From: Nocardia sp. CC227C | GTDB taxonomy: Bacteria > Actinomycetota > Actinomycetes > Mycobacteriales > Mycobacteriaceae | DNA: 38,999 nt | Direction of reading: 5' to 3' | NCBI RefSeq assembly: GCF_030767025.1 | Contig: NZ_JASITE010000031.1 | Span: 1-38,999, forward strand | Part shown: piece by piece, positions 27,818-34,934 of the stretch | Layout of the letters: each line of letters opens with the position of its first letter | How positions within the stretch are numbered: the first letter of the stretch is position 1 | Made by a program: the position numbers and the translations under genes | Notes under the pieces: generated by a model | What the model was told of the DNA's origin: nothing | The model's database searches: none | Seen by the model: the letters and a program-made list of their open reading frames with translations, nothing else

Positions 27818-29821
27818 GTGACCGGCCGCATCGCCATCGATGACACCGCCCCTGCGATTCCCGGCGGCCGACCGGCGAAAGCCGTGGTCGGCGAGGTATT
27901 TCCGGTGCGGGCGGTGGTCTGGCGCGAGGGGCACGCCGCGGTGTCGGCGACACTGTCGGTGCGCGCGCCCGGCTCCTCGCGGCCCCGGCGGATCCGCATG
28001 ACGCCGGACTACCAGCCCGACGTGTTCAATGGCGTGTTCACGCCGACCTCGCCCGGCCGGTGGACCTTCCGCATCGAGGGCTGGAGCGATCCCGTCGCCA
28101 CCTGGCGCGCGGCGGTGGAGGCCAAACTCGCGGTCGGACAGAGCGCGGCCGATCTGGCCAACGACCTGGAGATCGGGGCGCGGCTGCTGGACCGCGCCGC
28201 CCAGGCGGTGCCGAAGAAGCAGTGGGAGACGCTGCGGGCGGCGGCCGCGGCCCTGCGCAGTGACGTGCAGCTGCCCGCGCGGGTGGCCCCGGCCTTCAGC
28301 ACCGAGGTGAGCGAGATCCTGCGCGCCACCCCGCTGCGCGACATGGTGACGCGCGGTCCGCAGCACACCGTGCTGGTGGAGCGGCAGCGGGCGCTGGTCG
28401 GCGCCTGGTACGAATTCTTCCCGCGCTCCACGGGCGGTTGGGACGCCGAGGGCAAGCCGGTGCACGGCACCTTCGCCACCGCCGCCGAGGAGCTGCCCCG
28501 CATCGCCGCCATGGGTTTCGACGTGGTGTACCTGCCGCCCATCCACCCCATCGGCAGGGTGAACCGCAAGGGCCGCAACAACTCCCTCACCGCCGAGCCC
28601 GGCGATGTGGGGTCGCCGTGGGCCATCGGCTCCGACGAGGGCGGGCACGATGCCATCCACCCGGCGCTGGGCACCGAGTCCGACTTCACCGACTTCGTCA
28701 CCGCCGCGGCGGAATTGGGCATGGAGGTGGCGCTGGACCTGGCGTTGCAGTGCGCCCCGGACCATCCGTGGGTGGCGTCGCATCCGGAGTGGTTCACCAC
28801 CCTGCCCGACGGCACCATCGCCTTCGCCGAGAATCCGCCGAAGAAGTACCAGGACATCTACCCGGTCGATTTCGACAACGATCCGGACGGGTTGTACGCC
28901 GAGGTGCTGCGGGTGGTGCAGCACTGGATCGGCTTGGGCGTGAAGATCTTCCGGGTCGACAACCCGCACACCAAACCGGCCGATTTCTGGGAGTGGCTGA
29001 TCGGCCAGGTGCACCGCGAGCACCCGGACGTGATCTTCCTGTCCGAGGCGTTCACCCGCCCGGCGCGCCTCTACGGCCTGGCTCGACGCGGATTCAGCCA
29101 GTCCTACACCTATTTCACCTGGCGCACCACCACATGGGATTTCATCGAGTTCGGTAGGGAACTGGCCGCCAAGGCCGACGAGGCGCGGCCCAACCTGTTC
29201 GTGAACACCCCCGACATCCTGCACGAGAGCCTCCAGCACGGCGGCCCCGGCATGTTCGCCATTCGCGCGGTGCTGGCCGCCACCCTCGCGCCCAGCTGGG
29301 GCGTGTACTCCGGATTCGAGCTGTTCGAGCATCAGGCCGTGCACGCGGGCAGCGAGGAGTATCTCGACTCGGAGAAGTACGAACTGCGCCCGCGCCGCTT
29401 CGCCGAGGCGGCCGCGCGTGGAGAGTCGTTGGAGCCGTGGATAACCCGGCTCAACGAGATCCGCCGCGCGCACCCGGCGCTGCAGCAGCTGCGGTGCATC
29501 CACTTCCACCACACCGACAACGACGCGCTGCTGGCCTACTCCAAATTCGACCCCACCACCGGGGATGCGGTGCTCATCGTGGTGAACCTCAACCCGTTCG
29601 GGGCCGAGCAGGGCATGGTGTCGCTGGACCTGCCCGCCATCGGCCGCGAGTGGCACGACCGGCCGGTGGTGTACGACGAGGTCAGCGGCGAGGAATACCA
29701 CTGGGGCCAAACCAATTACGTGCGATTGGACCCCGCCCGCGCGGTGGCGCACATCCTGAACCTGCCCCCGGTGCCGACCCACGCCCGCCAGGAACTGGCC
29801 TACCGGCGCACCTTCCACTGA
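27818..29821 (+). CDS. glgE: Alpha-1,4-glucan:maltose-1-phosphate maltosyltransferase GlgE
   Basis: A 667-residue GH13_3 enzyme (Mtb about 701) that extends alpha-glucans using maltose-1-phosphate made by TreS/Pep2 or GlgM. Domains: N-terminal beta-sandwich (RIAIDDTAPAIPGGRPAKAVVGE), a helical insert, then the (beta/alpha)8 catalytic barrel from about residue 190. Catalytic residues are visible: nucleophile Asp in KIFRVDNPHTKP and acid/base Glu in IFLSEAFTRP. The GlgE-specific blocks MGFDVVYLPPIHPIGRVNRKG and YLDSEKYELRPR are present. The start is GTG 27818. Blocking GlgE in M. tuberculosis is toxic through maltose-1-phosphate build-up. glgB follows after one opposing gene. Confidence 0.95.
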   Translation: MTGRIAIDDTAPAIPGGRPAKAVVGEVFPVRAVVWREGHAAVSATLSVRAPGSSRPRRIRMTPDYQPDVFNGVFTPTSPGRWTFRIEGWSDPVATWRAAVEAKLAVGQSAADLANDLEIGARLLDRAAQAVPKKQWETLRAAAAALRSDVQLPARVAPAFSTEVSEILRATPLRDMVTRGPQHTVLVERQRALVGAWYEFFPRSTGGWDAEGKPVHGTFATAAEELPRIAAMGFDVVYLPPIHPIGRVNRKGRNNSLTAEPGDVGSPWAIGSDEGGHDAIHPALGTESDFTDFVTAAAELGMEVALDLALQCAPDHPWVASHPEWFTTLPDGTIAFAENPPKKYQDIYPVDFDNDPDGLYAEVLRVVQHWIGLGVKIFRVDNPHTKPADFWEWLIGQVHREHPDVIFLSEAFTRPARLYGLARRGFSQSYTYFTWRTTTWDFIEFGRELAAKADEARPNLFVNTPDILHESLQHGGPGMFAIRAVLAATLAPSWGVYSGFELFEHQAVHAGSEEYLDSEKYELRPRRFAEAAARGESLEPWITRLNEIRRAHPALQQLRCIHFHHTDNDALLAYSKFDPTTGDAVLIVVNLNPFGAEQGMVSLDLPAIGREWHDRPVVYDEVSGEEYHWGQTNYVRLDPARAVAHILNLPPVPTHARQELAYRRTFH

Positions 29822-29835
29822 ACGCGGGCGTTCAG
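29818..29835. terminator. Compact hairpin joining the glgE and amidotransferase stop codons
   Basis: CTGAACG (29818-29824), CGGG loop, CGTTCAG (29829-29835). The stem contains both convergent stop codons, which are only 10 bp apart. It is the only candidate terminator in this tight junction. Confidence 0.45.
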
Positions 29836-30698
29836 GCTCCGGTCTGCGAGGCGGCGGCGGCCGGTTCCAGCTGCGCCAGCGACAGCGGGTGACGCGGCGG
29901 GCGGTTCAGCACCCGGGTGGAGCGCACCCGCAGCCGCTCGTCGACGTGCAGCAGCTCGCCCGGCCGCAGCAGCCGCCAGCCCGGATCCTCGTCCATCCGC
30001 TCACTGGCCACCACCACGGCCGGATGCCGCGCGAGATGCCCGCTGCGCGCTCGGATTCCATTGCGACCGGCGTGGTCGAGGTGCCGGCGGCCACCGGCTC
30101 CGCCCGCCGCCCGCTCCAGCACGTACAGCTCGTGGGTGGCCGGATAGCGCAGCGCCCACAGCTCGGTCGCGGTGGTCAGCACCAGGTTGAGCGCGTACAC
30201 CGGCAGCCGCTCCGCGATCCAGGCGACGGCGTCGGCAATGCCCGCGGTGACGTCGCCGTCGTACTTGTCGATGCGCTTGGTGATCAGCGCGAAGAACCGC
30301 TCGGAATCGGTATCCCCCTGCACCAGTTCGCGATACGCGCCGAGTTCGGCATCGAGCTCGGACAGCCCGTGCAATACCCCATTGTGCGCGAACAGGCGTT
30401 TGAACTGTTGGAACGGGTGGGTGTTGCGCGGCTCCACCGCCCCGGTGGAGGCGTAGCGCACATGGGCGACGAAGGTGGCCGACGCCCGCTCCCGGGCCTC
30501 CCGGCCGAACCGGGCATCCTCGTAGGCTGCGAGCGGCTGCTTCTCGACCAGCGGGTTGCCGTCGGCGGCGAAGGCGCCCAGACCCACCCCGTCCGGCTCC
30601 CGCCGACTCTGCCGCGCCAGGCTGTCCGGCGCGTCCAGCAGCCAGAAGGTGGCCTTCACCCGCTGCGGCGCGGCCGACAATCCGAACAATCGACACAT
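29832..30698 (-). CDS. Class II glutamine amidotransferase-domain protein
   Basis: A 288-residue Ntn-type glutamine amidotransferase domain protein. Cys2 in MCRLFGLS is the expected N-terminal nucleophile after Met removal. ATFVAHVRYASTGAVEPRNTHPFQ and LFAHNGVLHGLSELDAEL supply the glutamine pocket and oxyanion Asn-Gly; DTDSERFFALI is typical of the YafJ/EgtC-like group. No synthase domain is attached, so it hydrolyses glutamine for a partner or acts as an amidohydrolase such as EgtC. The neighbours here are alpha-glucan genes, not ergothioneine genes. TAGGAG lies 6 nt before the ATG. It is on the opposite strand, between glgE and glgB. Confidence 0.85.
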   Translation of the reverse strand: MCRLFGLSAAPQRVKATFWLLDAPDSLARQSRREPDGVGLGAFAADGNPLVEKQPLAAYEDARFGREARERASATFVAHVRYASTGAVEPRNTHPFQQFKRLFAHNGVLHGLSELDAELGAYRELVQGDTDSERFFALITKRIDKYDGDVTAGIADAVAWIAERLPVYALNLVLTTATELWALRYPATHELYVLERAAGGAGGRRHLDHAGRNGIRARSGHLARHPAVVVASERMDEDPGWRLLRPGELLHVDERLRVRSTRVLNRPPRHPLSLAQLEPAAAASQTGA

Positions 30699-30861
30699 CA
30701 GCGCTCCTACCCGAGCGTGGTTCGAGCGTTCCGTATCCACCCTCGATCGTAAACGCCGCCGCCCGCCCGCCGTAGCACCCGCCCCCGGCTCGGCGTCGCG
30801 GGTACGGCATCCGGTCGCCCCGGCTCGCCGGTTCGAGGCCGGGGTGGCGTGGACGGCGCAG

Positions 30862-30867
30862 TAAGTT
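30862..30867 (+). promoter_or_regulatory. -10-like TAAGTT, 7 nt before the glgB upstream ORF
   Basis: GTAAGTT-N7-GTG at 30875, the same hexamer as before glgE. The expected transcript start coincides with the GTG of the 14-codon ORF. Confidence 0.4.
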
Positions 30868-30874
30868 GGCAGGT

Positions 30875-30919
30875 GTGTGCGCCACCCGTGAGCCCGTTCG
30901 CCCGGAATGCCCCGCATGA
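30875..30919 (+). CDS. Putative 14-residue leader ORF overlapping the glgB start
   Basis: GTG at 30875 through TGA at 30917-30919 encodes a 14-residue peptide (starts MCATREP, ends ECPA). Its stop overlaps the ATG at 30916 as ATGA. glgB has no ribosome site of its own and no in-frame start further upstream (a TGA stands at 30889), so translation of this leader would be a simple way to bring ribosomes to glgB. Confidence 0.4.
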   Translation: MCATREPVRPECPA

Positions 30920-33090
30920 ACCGTCGTGACCTGATGCTGTTGGCGGCGGGCACCCATCCGGACCCGCATACGGTGCTGGGCGCGCATCCGCACCCCGGCG
31001 GCACGGTGGTGCGGGCGCTGCGCCCGCACGCCGATACGGTCGCGGCCCGGGTCGGCGGTGTCGACCACCCGCTCGCGCACGTCGAGCACGGGGTGTTCGA
31101 AGGCGTGATCCCGTTCCCGGAGCTGTGGGACTACCGTCTGGTCACCTCGTATCCGGGCGGGCGCACCACGGTGGACGCCGACGGCTACCGCTTCCTGCCC
31201 ACACTCGGCGAACTGGACCTGCACCTGCTCGGCGAGGGACGGCACGAGCGGCTGTGGGAGGCGCTGGGCGCGCATCCGCGCCGCTACACCACGCTGGACG
31301 GTGAGGTGCTCGGCACCTCCTTCGCGGTCTGGGCCCCGCACGCGCGCGGGGTGGCGGTGATCGGCGACTTCGACGGGTGGAGCGGCCACACCGCGCCCAT
31401 GCGGCGGCTCGGCGACTCCGGCGTCTGGGAGCTGTTCGTGCCGGGGCTCGGTCCGGGCGACAAGTACAAATACCGCGTGCACGGCGCCGACGGCCGGGTC
31501 GTCGACCACGCCGACCCGCTGGCCTTCGCCACCGAGCCGCCGCCCGCCACCGCCTCGGTGATCACCGCGAGCGCCTTCGAATGGGGTGACGACCGCTGGC
31601 TGCGCGAGCGCGCCCGGCTCGATCCGGCCCGCGCGCCGATCAGCGTCTACGAGGTGCACCTCGGCTCCTGGCGGCCCGGCCTCGGCTACCGGGCGCTGGC
31701 CGAGCGATTGGCCGACTACGTCGCCGCCCAGGGATTCACCCATGTGGAGCTGCTGCCGGTGTCCGAACATCCCTTCGGCGGCTCCTGGGGCTACCAGGTC
31801 ACCTCCTACTACGCCCCCACCGCACGCTTCGGCTCCCCCGACGACTTCCGCTGGTTCGTGGACCACCTGCACCGCAGCGGCATCGGCGTCATCCTGGACT
31901 GGGTGCCCGCCCATTTCCCACGCGACGAATGGGCGCTGGCCCGCTTCGACGGCACCGCCCTGTACGAGCACCCCGACCCGCGGCGCGGTGAGCAACTCGA
32001 CTGGGGCACCTACGTTTTCGACTTCGGCCGCAACGAGGTGCGCAATTTCCTGGTCGCCAATGCCCGCTTCTGGATCGAGGAGTTCCACATCGACGGCCTG
32101 CGCGTGGACGCCGTCGCCTCCATGCTGTATCTGGACTACTCGCGTCCCGAGGGCAGCTGGGAGCCCAATGTGCACGGCGGCCGCGAGAACCTGGAGGCCG
32201 TCGCCTTCCTCCAGGAGATGAACGCCTCCGTGCACGGCCGCCATCCGGGCGTGCTCACCGTCGCCGAGGAGTCCACCAGCTGGCCCGGCGTCACCCGCTC
32301 CACCGAGGTGGGCGGGCTGGGCTTCACCATGAAGTGGAATATGGGCTGGATGCACGACACGCTCGGGTACCTCGGCCACGATCCGGTGCACCGCACCTGG
32401 CACCACAACGAGATCACCTTCTCGCTCACCTACGCCTGGAGCGAGAACTACGTGCTGCCCATCAGCCACGACGAGGTCGTACACGGCAAGGGCACCCTGT
32501 GGACGCGTATGCCCGGCGACGATTTCGCCAAGGCGAGCGGCGTGCGCGCCCTGCTGGCGTACATGTGGTCGCATCCGGGCAAGCAATTGCTGTTCATGGG
32601 ACAGGAATTCGGCCAGTTCCGGGAGTGGGACCACGACCGCGGCCTGGACTGGTACGAGTTGGACAATCCGCTGCACCGGGGCATCCAAAGCCTGGTGCGC
32701 GACCTCAACGAGCTCTACACCGGCCACCCCGCGCTGTGGAGCCAGGACACCTCGCCCGGCGGGTACTCGTGGATCGACGCCGACGACCGCGACCGGAACA
32801 TGCTGTCGTTCCTGCGTTACGGCAGCGACGGCTCGATCATCGCGTGCGTGTACAACCTCTCCGGTTCCGAAGCCTCGGGCCACCGTGTCGGACTGCCGTG
32901 CGGCGGGCGCTGGCGGGAGATCCTCAATACCGATGCGACGGTCTACGGCGGCAGCGGAATCGGGAATCTGGGCGGTGTCGACGCCGACGGCGAACCCTGG
33001 CACGGCCGCCCGGTCTCCGCCGCGGTCACGGTGGCCCCCAACAGCGCGCTGTGGCTCACCCCCGCGGCCGCGCCGCACCCCGACCGGTGA
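30907..33090 (+). CDS. glgB: 1,4-alpha-glucan branching enzyme GlgB
   Basis: A 727-residue GH13_9 branching enzyme (Mtb 731) that cuts alpha-1,4 chains and rejoins them as alpha-1,6 branches. It has two N-terminal beta modules (residues about 10-105, and the CBM48 GTSFAVWAPHARGVAVIGDFDGW), then the barrel. Catalytic residues: nucleophile Asp in DGLRVDAVASMLYLDYSRPEG, acid/base Glu in VAEESTSWPGVTR, transition-state Asp in LPISHDEVVHGKGT. The C-terminal beta domain ends IGNLGGVDADGEPWHGRP. Start is ATG 30907, or ATG 30916, which would be coupled to the short upstream ORF. Together with GlgE it makes branched glucan. Confidence 0.95.
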   Translation: MPRMNRRDLMLLAAGTHPDPHTVLGAHPHPGGTVVRALRPHADTVAARVGGVDHPLAHVEHGVFEGVIPFPELWDYRLVTSYPGGRTTVDADGYRFLPTLGELDLHLLGEGRHERLWEALGAHPRRYTTLDGEVLGTSFAVWAPHARGVAVIGDFDGWSGHTAPMRRLGDSGVWELFVPGLGPGDKYKYRVHGADGRVVDHADPLAFATEPPPATASVITASAFEWGDDRWLRERARLDPARAPISVYEVHLGSWRPGLGYRALAERLADYVAAQGFTHVELLPVSEHPFGGSWGYQVTSYYAPTARFGSPDDFRWFVDHLHRSGIGVILDWVPAHFPRDEWALARFDGTALYEHPDPRRGEQLDWGTYVFDFGRNEVRNFLVANARFWIEEFHIDGLRVDAVASMLYLDYSRPEGSWEPNVHGGRENLEAVAFLQEMNASVHGRHPGVLTVAEESTSWPGVTRSTEVGGLGFTMKWNMGWMHDTLGYLGHDPVHRTWHHNEITFSLTYAWSENYVLPISHDEVVHGKGTLWTRMPGDDFAKASGVRALLAYMWSHPGKQLLFMGQEFGQFREWDHDRGLDWYELDNPLHRGIQSLVRDLNELYTGHPALWSQDTSPGGYSWIDADDRDRNMLSFLRYGSDGSIIACVYNLSGSEASGHRVGLPCGGRWREILNTDATVYGGSGIGNLGGVDADGEPWHGRPVSAAVTVAPNSALWLTPAAAPHPDR

Positions 33091-33227
33091 GGAGAAGGTG
33101 CCGGTCGCCGGCCCCGGAAAGTAGGGGCACGGACATTAGGGTCTGCCGAGATCGCTTGGCGTGTAGTGGATTTGACCCTGCGGCGTCGCATCCGACAAGC
33201 GATACAAACCGATAGGAACAGATCTAC

Positions 33228-33449
33228 ATGAAGAAGCTGGGTACCGCCATGTTCATCGCCGCCGCCGCGGCCGGATTCCTGGGCGCGGGCGCCGGCATGG
33301 GCGCCGCCGATGTCCCGGTCACCGTCGCGCCGGTCGTCGCCCCCGGCGAACCCGACCCGAGCGGCACCGGCTCATCCTCGGCCCTGGTCGACGTGATCAA
33401 ATCGCTCAGCACCATGAGCGCCGGCACGGGCACCACGCCGGACGCCTGA
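33228..33449 (+). CDS. Small secreted protein of unknown function
   Basis: A 73-residue protein with a clear Sec signal peptide: MKK, an Ala/Gly-rich hydrophobic core of about 20 residues and a likely cut after GMGAA-D (around residue 27). The mature part is about 46 residues, Pro/Val-rich at first (VPVTVAPVVAPGEPDPSG), then Ser/Thr-rich, with no cysteine. AGGAAC lies about 8 nt before the ATG, and a strong hairpin follows, so it looks like a complete single-gene unit. I do not recognise a family. In M. tuberculosis the same interval between glgB and the thioredoxin gene is occupied by a PE_PGRS gene. Confidence 0.6.
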   Translation: MKKLGTAMFIAAAAAGFLGAGAGMGAADVPVTVAPVVAPGEPDPSGTGSSSALVDVIKSLSTMSAGTGTTPDA

Positions 33450-33456
33450 CAAACAG

Positions 33457-33490
33457 CCGGTTCCCCACTCCGCGCGGAATGGGGAACCGG
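33457..33490. terminator. Long hairpin after the small secreted protein gene
   Basis: CCGGTTCCCCA (33457-33467) and TGGGGAACCGG (33480-33490) with an inner palindrome TCCGCGCGGA, giving a near-continuous 16-bp stem with one mismatch. It serves the secreted-protein gene and lies downstream of the convergent Trx-TPR gene. Confidence 0.8.
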
Positions 33491-33534
33491 TGTTCCGGTC
33501 GGGGGATTCGCCGCCGTCCGAGTCGGCACCCGAG

Positions 33535-34431
33535 TCAGTAGAGCGCGGCGGCCAACTTGCGCCGGGCCGCCACCACGATGGGCTCGGCCGGATCGAACAG
33601 TTCGAACAGTTCCAGCAGGTGGGTGCGGGCGCGCGTGCGGTCATCGCCCGCGGTGCGCTTCACCAGCGCGATGAGCCGCTCGAACGCCTGCTCCGGCTGC
33701 TGGTTGAACATCTCCAGGTCGGCGGCGGCCAGGGCCGCGTCGAGATCCGCCGGATCGGCGTCGGCCTTGGCGACCGAACTCGGGTCAAGCTCCTGGACAC
33801 GGGCCACGAACTGCACCTGGCGCAGCGCGGCCTTGGCATCGGCATTGCCGGGCTCGGCATTGAGGATGGCCTGGTACGCGGCCTCGGCGGTGGCGAAATC
33901 CCCACGCTCCAAAGCCTCTTCGGCCGCCACGAAACGCGGGTCCTCCGGCGCTTGCGGCTCCTCCTCGCCGCCTTCGCCGACACCGGGCAGCTTGCCGCGC
34001 ACGGCGTCGACGACGGCGGAGATCCACTGCCGCACCTGCGCTTCGGGCTGATTCCCGGTGAAGTCGGCGAGCGGCTGCCCCGCGGCCACCGCGACCACCG
34101 TCGGAATGCCCTGCACCCCGAATGCCTGCGCGATGCGCATATTGGCCTCGGCCTCGATGCTGGCGAGTTCCCAGTCGGTGGTTTCGGCGGCCAGCTTCTC
34201 CAGCAGTCGCACCAGTTCGATGCTGCCGGGGCTGCGCTGGGAGTACAGCGCCACCACCACCGGCACCTGGGTGGAGCGGCGCAGCACCTTGGTCTCGAAG
34301 TCGGCCTCGGTGACGGCGTGCCCCTGGGGGGCGTCCCCGCTCGCCGGGGGCTGCTTCAATGCGGACAGGTCCACCGCACCGGACATAGCGGCGACTGCGG
34401 CGGCAGAAGGTCGTCGTGCAGGTCGAGTCAC
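33535..34431 (-). CDS. Thioredoxin-domain/TPR protein lacking the CxxC site (YbbN/CnoX-like)
   Basis: A 298-residue protein of the YbbN type (Rv1324-like). Residues about 38-145 are a thioredoxin fold (VTEADFETKVLRRSTQVPVVVALYS, then FGVQGIPTVVAVAAGQPLADFTG), but the W-C-G-P-C site reads YSQRSPGS, so no disulfide exchange is possible. The C-terminal half is TPR-like helices (FVAAEEALERGDFATAEAAYQAILNAEPGNADAKAALRQ, recognisable from ALERGDFATAE onwards). E. coli CnoX/YbbN is a holdase that passes clients to GroEL/DnaK; a chaperone role is likely here. The GTG start is 13 nt after the second DUF3817 gene. Confidence 0.88.
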   Translation of the reverse strand: MTRPARRPSAAAVAAMSGAVDLSALKQPPASGDAPQGHAVTEADFETKVLRRSTQVPVVVALYSQRSPGSIELVRLLEKLAAETTDWELASIEAEANMRIAQAFGVQGIPTVVAVAAGQPLADFTGNQPEAQVRQWISAVVDAVRGKLPGVGEGGEEEPQAPEDPRFVAAEEALERGDFATAEAAYQAILNAEPGNADAKAALRQVQFVARVQELDPSSVAKADADPADLDAALAAADLEMFNQQPEQAFERLIALVKRTAGDDRTRARTHLLELFELFDPAEPIVVAARRKLAAALY

Positions 34432-34444
34432 GACATCCAGTCTG

Positions 34445-34813
34445 TCACGAACGCGCCGGAGTCGGGTCGGCGCCTTCCGCCGAAGCGCCCCGGCTCAGCT
34501 CCGCGAGGTGACCGGCGCGCACGGCCCACATCTCGAACAGCACCGTGAAGAACGGCGGAATGCTGGACACCAGCGCCAGTACGGTGGTCTTCCAGTTCCA
34601 CGCCAGTTCCCGCGCCGCCATGATCGCGGTCAGCACGAAGATGATGAACACCACGCCGTGGAACATGCCGAACACCTTGACCGGCCACAACACCGGCTCC
34701 GGCAGCCGCTTGAACACCATGCCGACGATCAGGAAGGCCCACGACACCGCCTCCAAAAACGCGACAAATCGGAAACGTTTGGCCACGGTGCTCAGGTCCA
34801 GGAGATTGCCCAT
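34445..34813 (-). CDS. Second DUF3817 membrane protein
   Basis: A 122-residue integral membrane protein with the DUF3817 pattern: KRFRFVAFLEAVSWAFLIVGM, then VKVFGMFHGVVFIIFVLTAI with the conserved H-G, then TTVLALVSSIPPFFTVLFEMW. It is a diverged paralogue of the protein at 9364-9756. No ribosome site is evident before the ATG at 34813. It is probably cotranscribed with the Trx-TPR gene 13 nt downstream. Function unknown. Confidence 0.82.
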   Translation of the reverse strand: MGNLLDLSTVAKRFRFVAFLEAVSWAFLIVGMVFKRLPEPVLWPVKVFGMFHGVVFIIFVLTAIMAARELAWNWKTTVLALVSSIPPFFTVLFEMWAVRAGHLAELSRGASAEGADPTPARS

Positions 34814-34886
34814 GCGCTCTATTGTGCATCCATGCCTACGACATCACGTAGTGGAGGTGGTCACAGACGGCTCGGCACAGACGACA

Positions 34887-34918
34887 CCGCCCCCGATTCC
34901 GTCCGGATCCGGGGGCGG
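34887..34918 (-). terminator. GC hairpin after fadA4-type gene
   Basis: CCGCCCCCG (34887-34895) and CGGGGGCGG (34910-34918), 9-bp perfect arms, 16 nt past the thiolase stop on the minus strand. Confidence 0.65.
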
Positions 34919-34934
34919 GGCACGGGCGCCGGCG

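Noticed and set aside
27743..29818. A 691-codon minus-strand frame opposite glgE
   Set aside because: Antisense shadow; the glgE frame shows all GH13_3 catalytic blocks.
30001..33078. A 1025-codon minus-strand frame over glgB and the amidotransferase gene
   Set aside because: It is the exact antisense of the glgB catalytic barrel, low in hydrophobic core patterns, with no recognisable domain.
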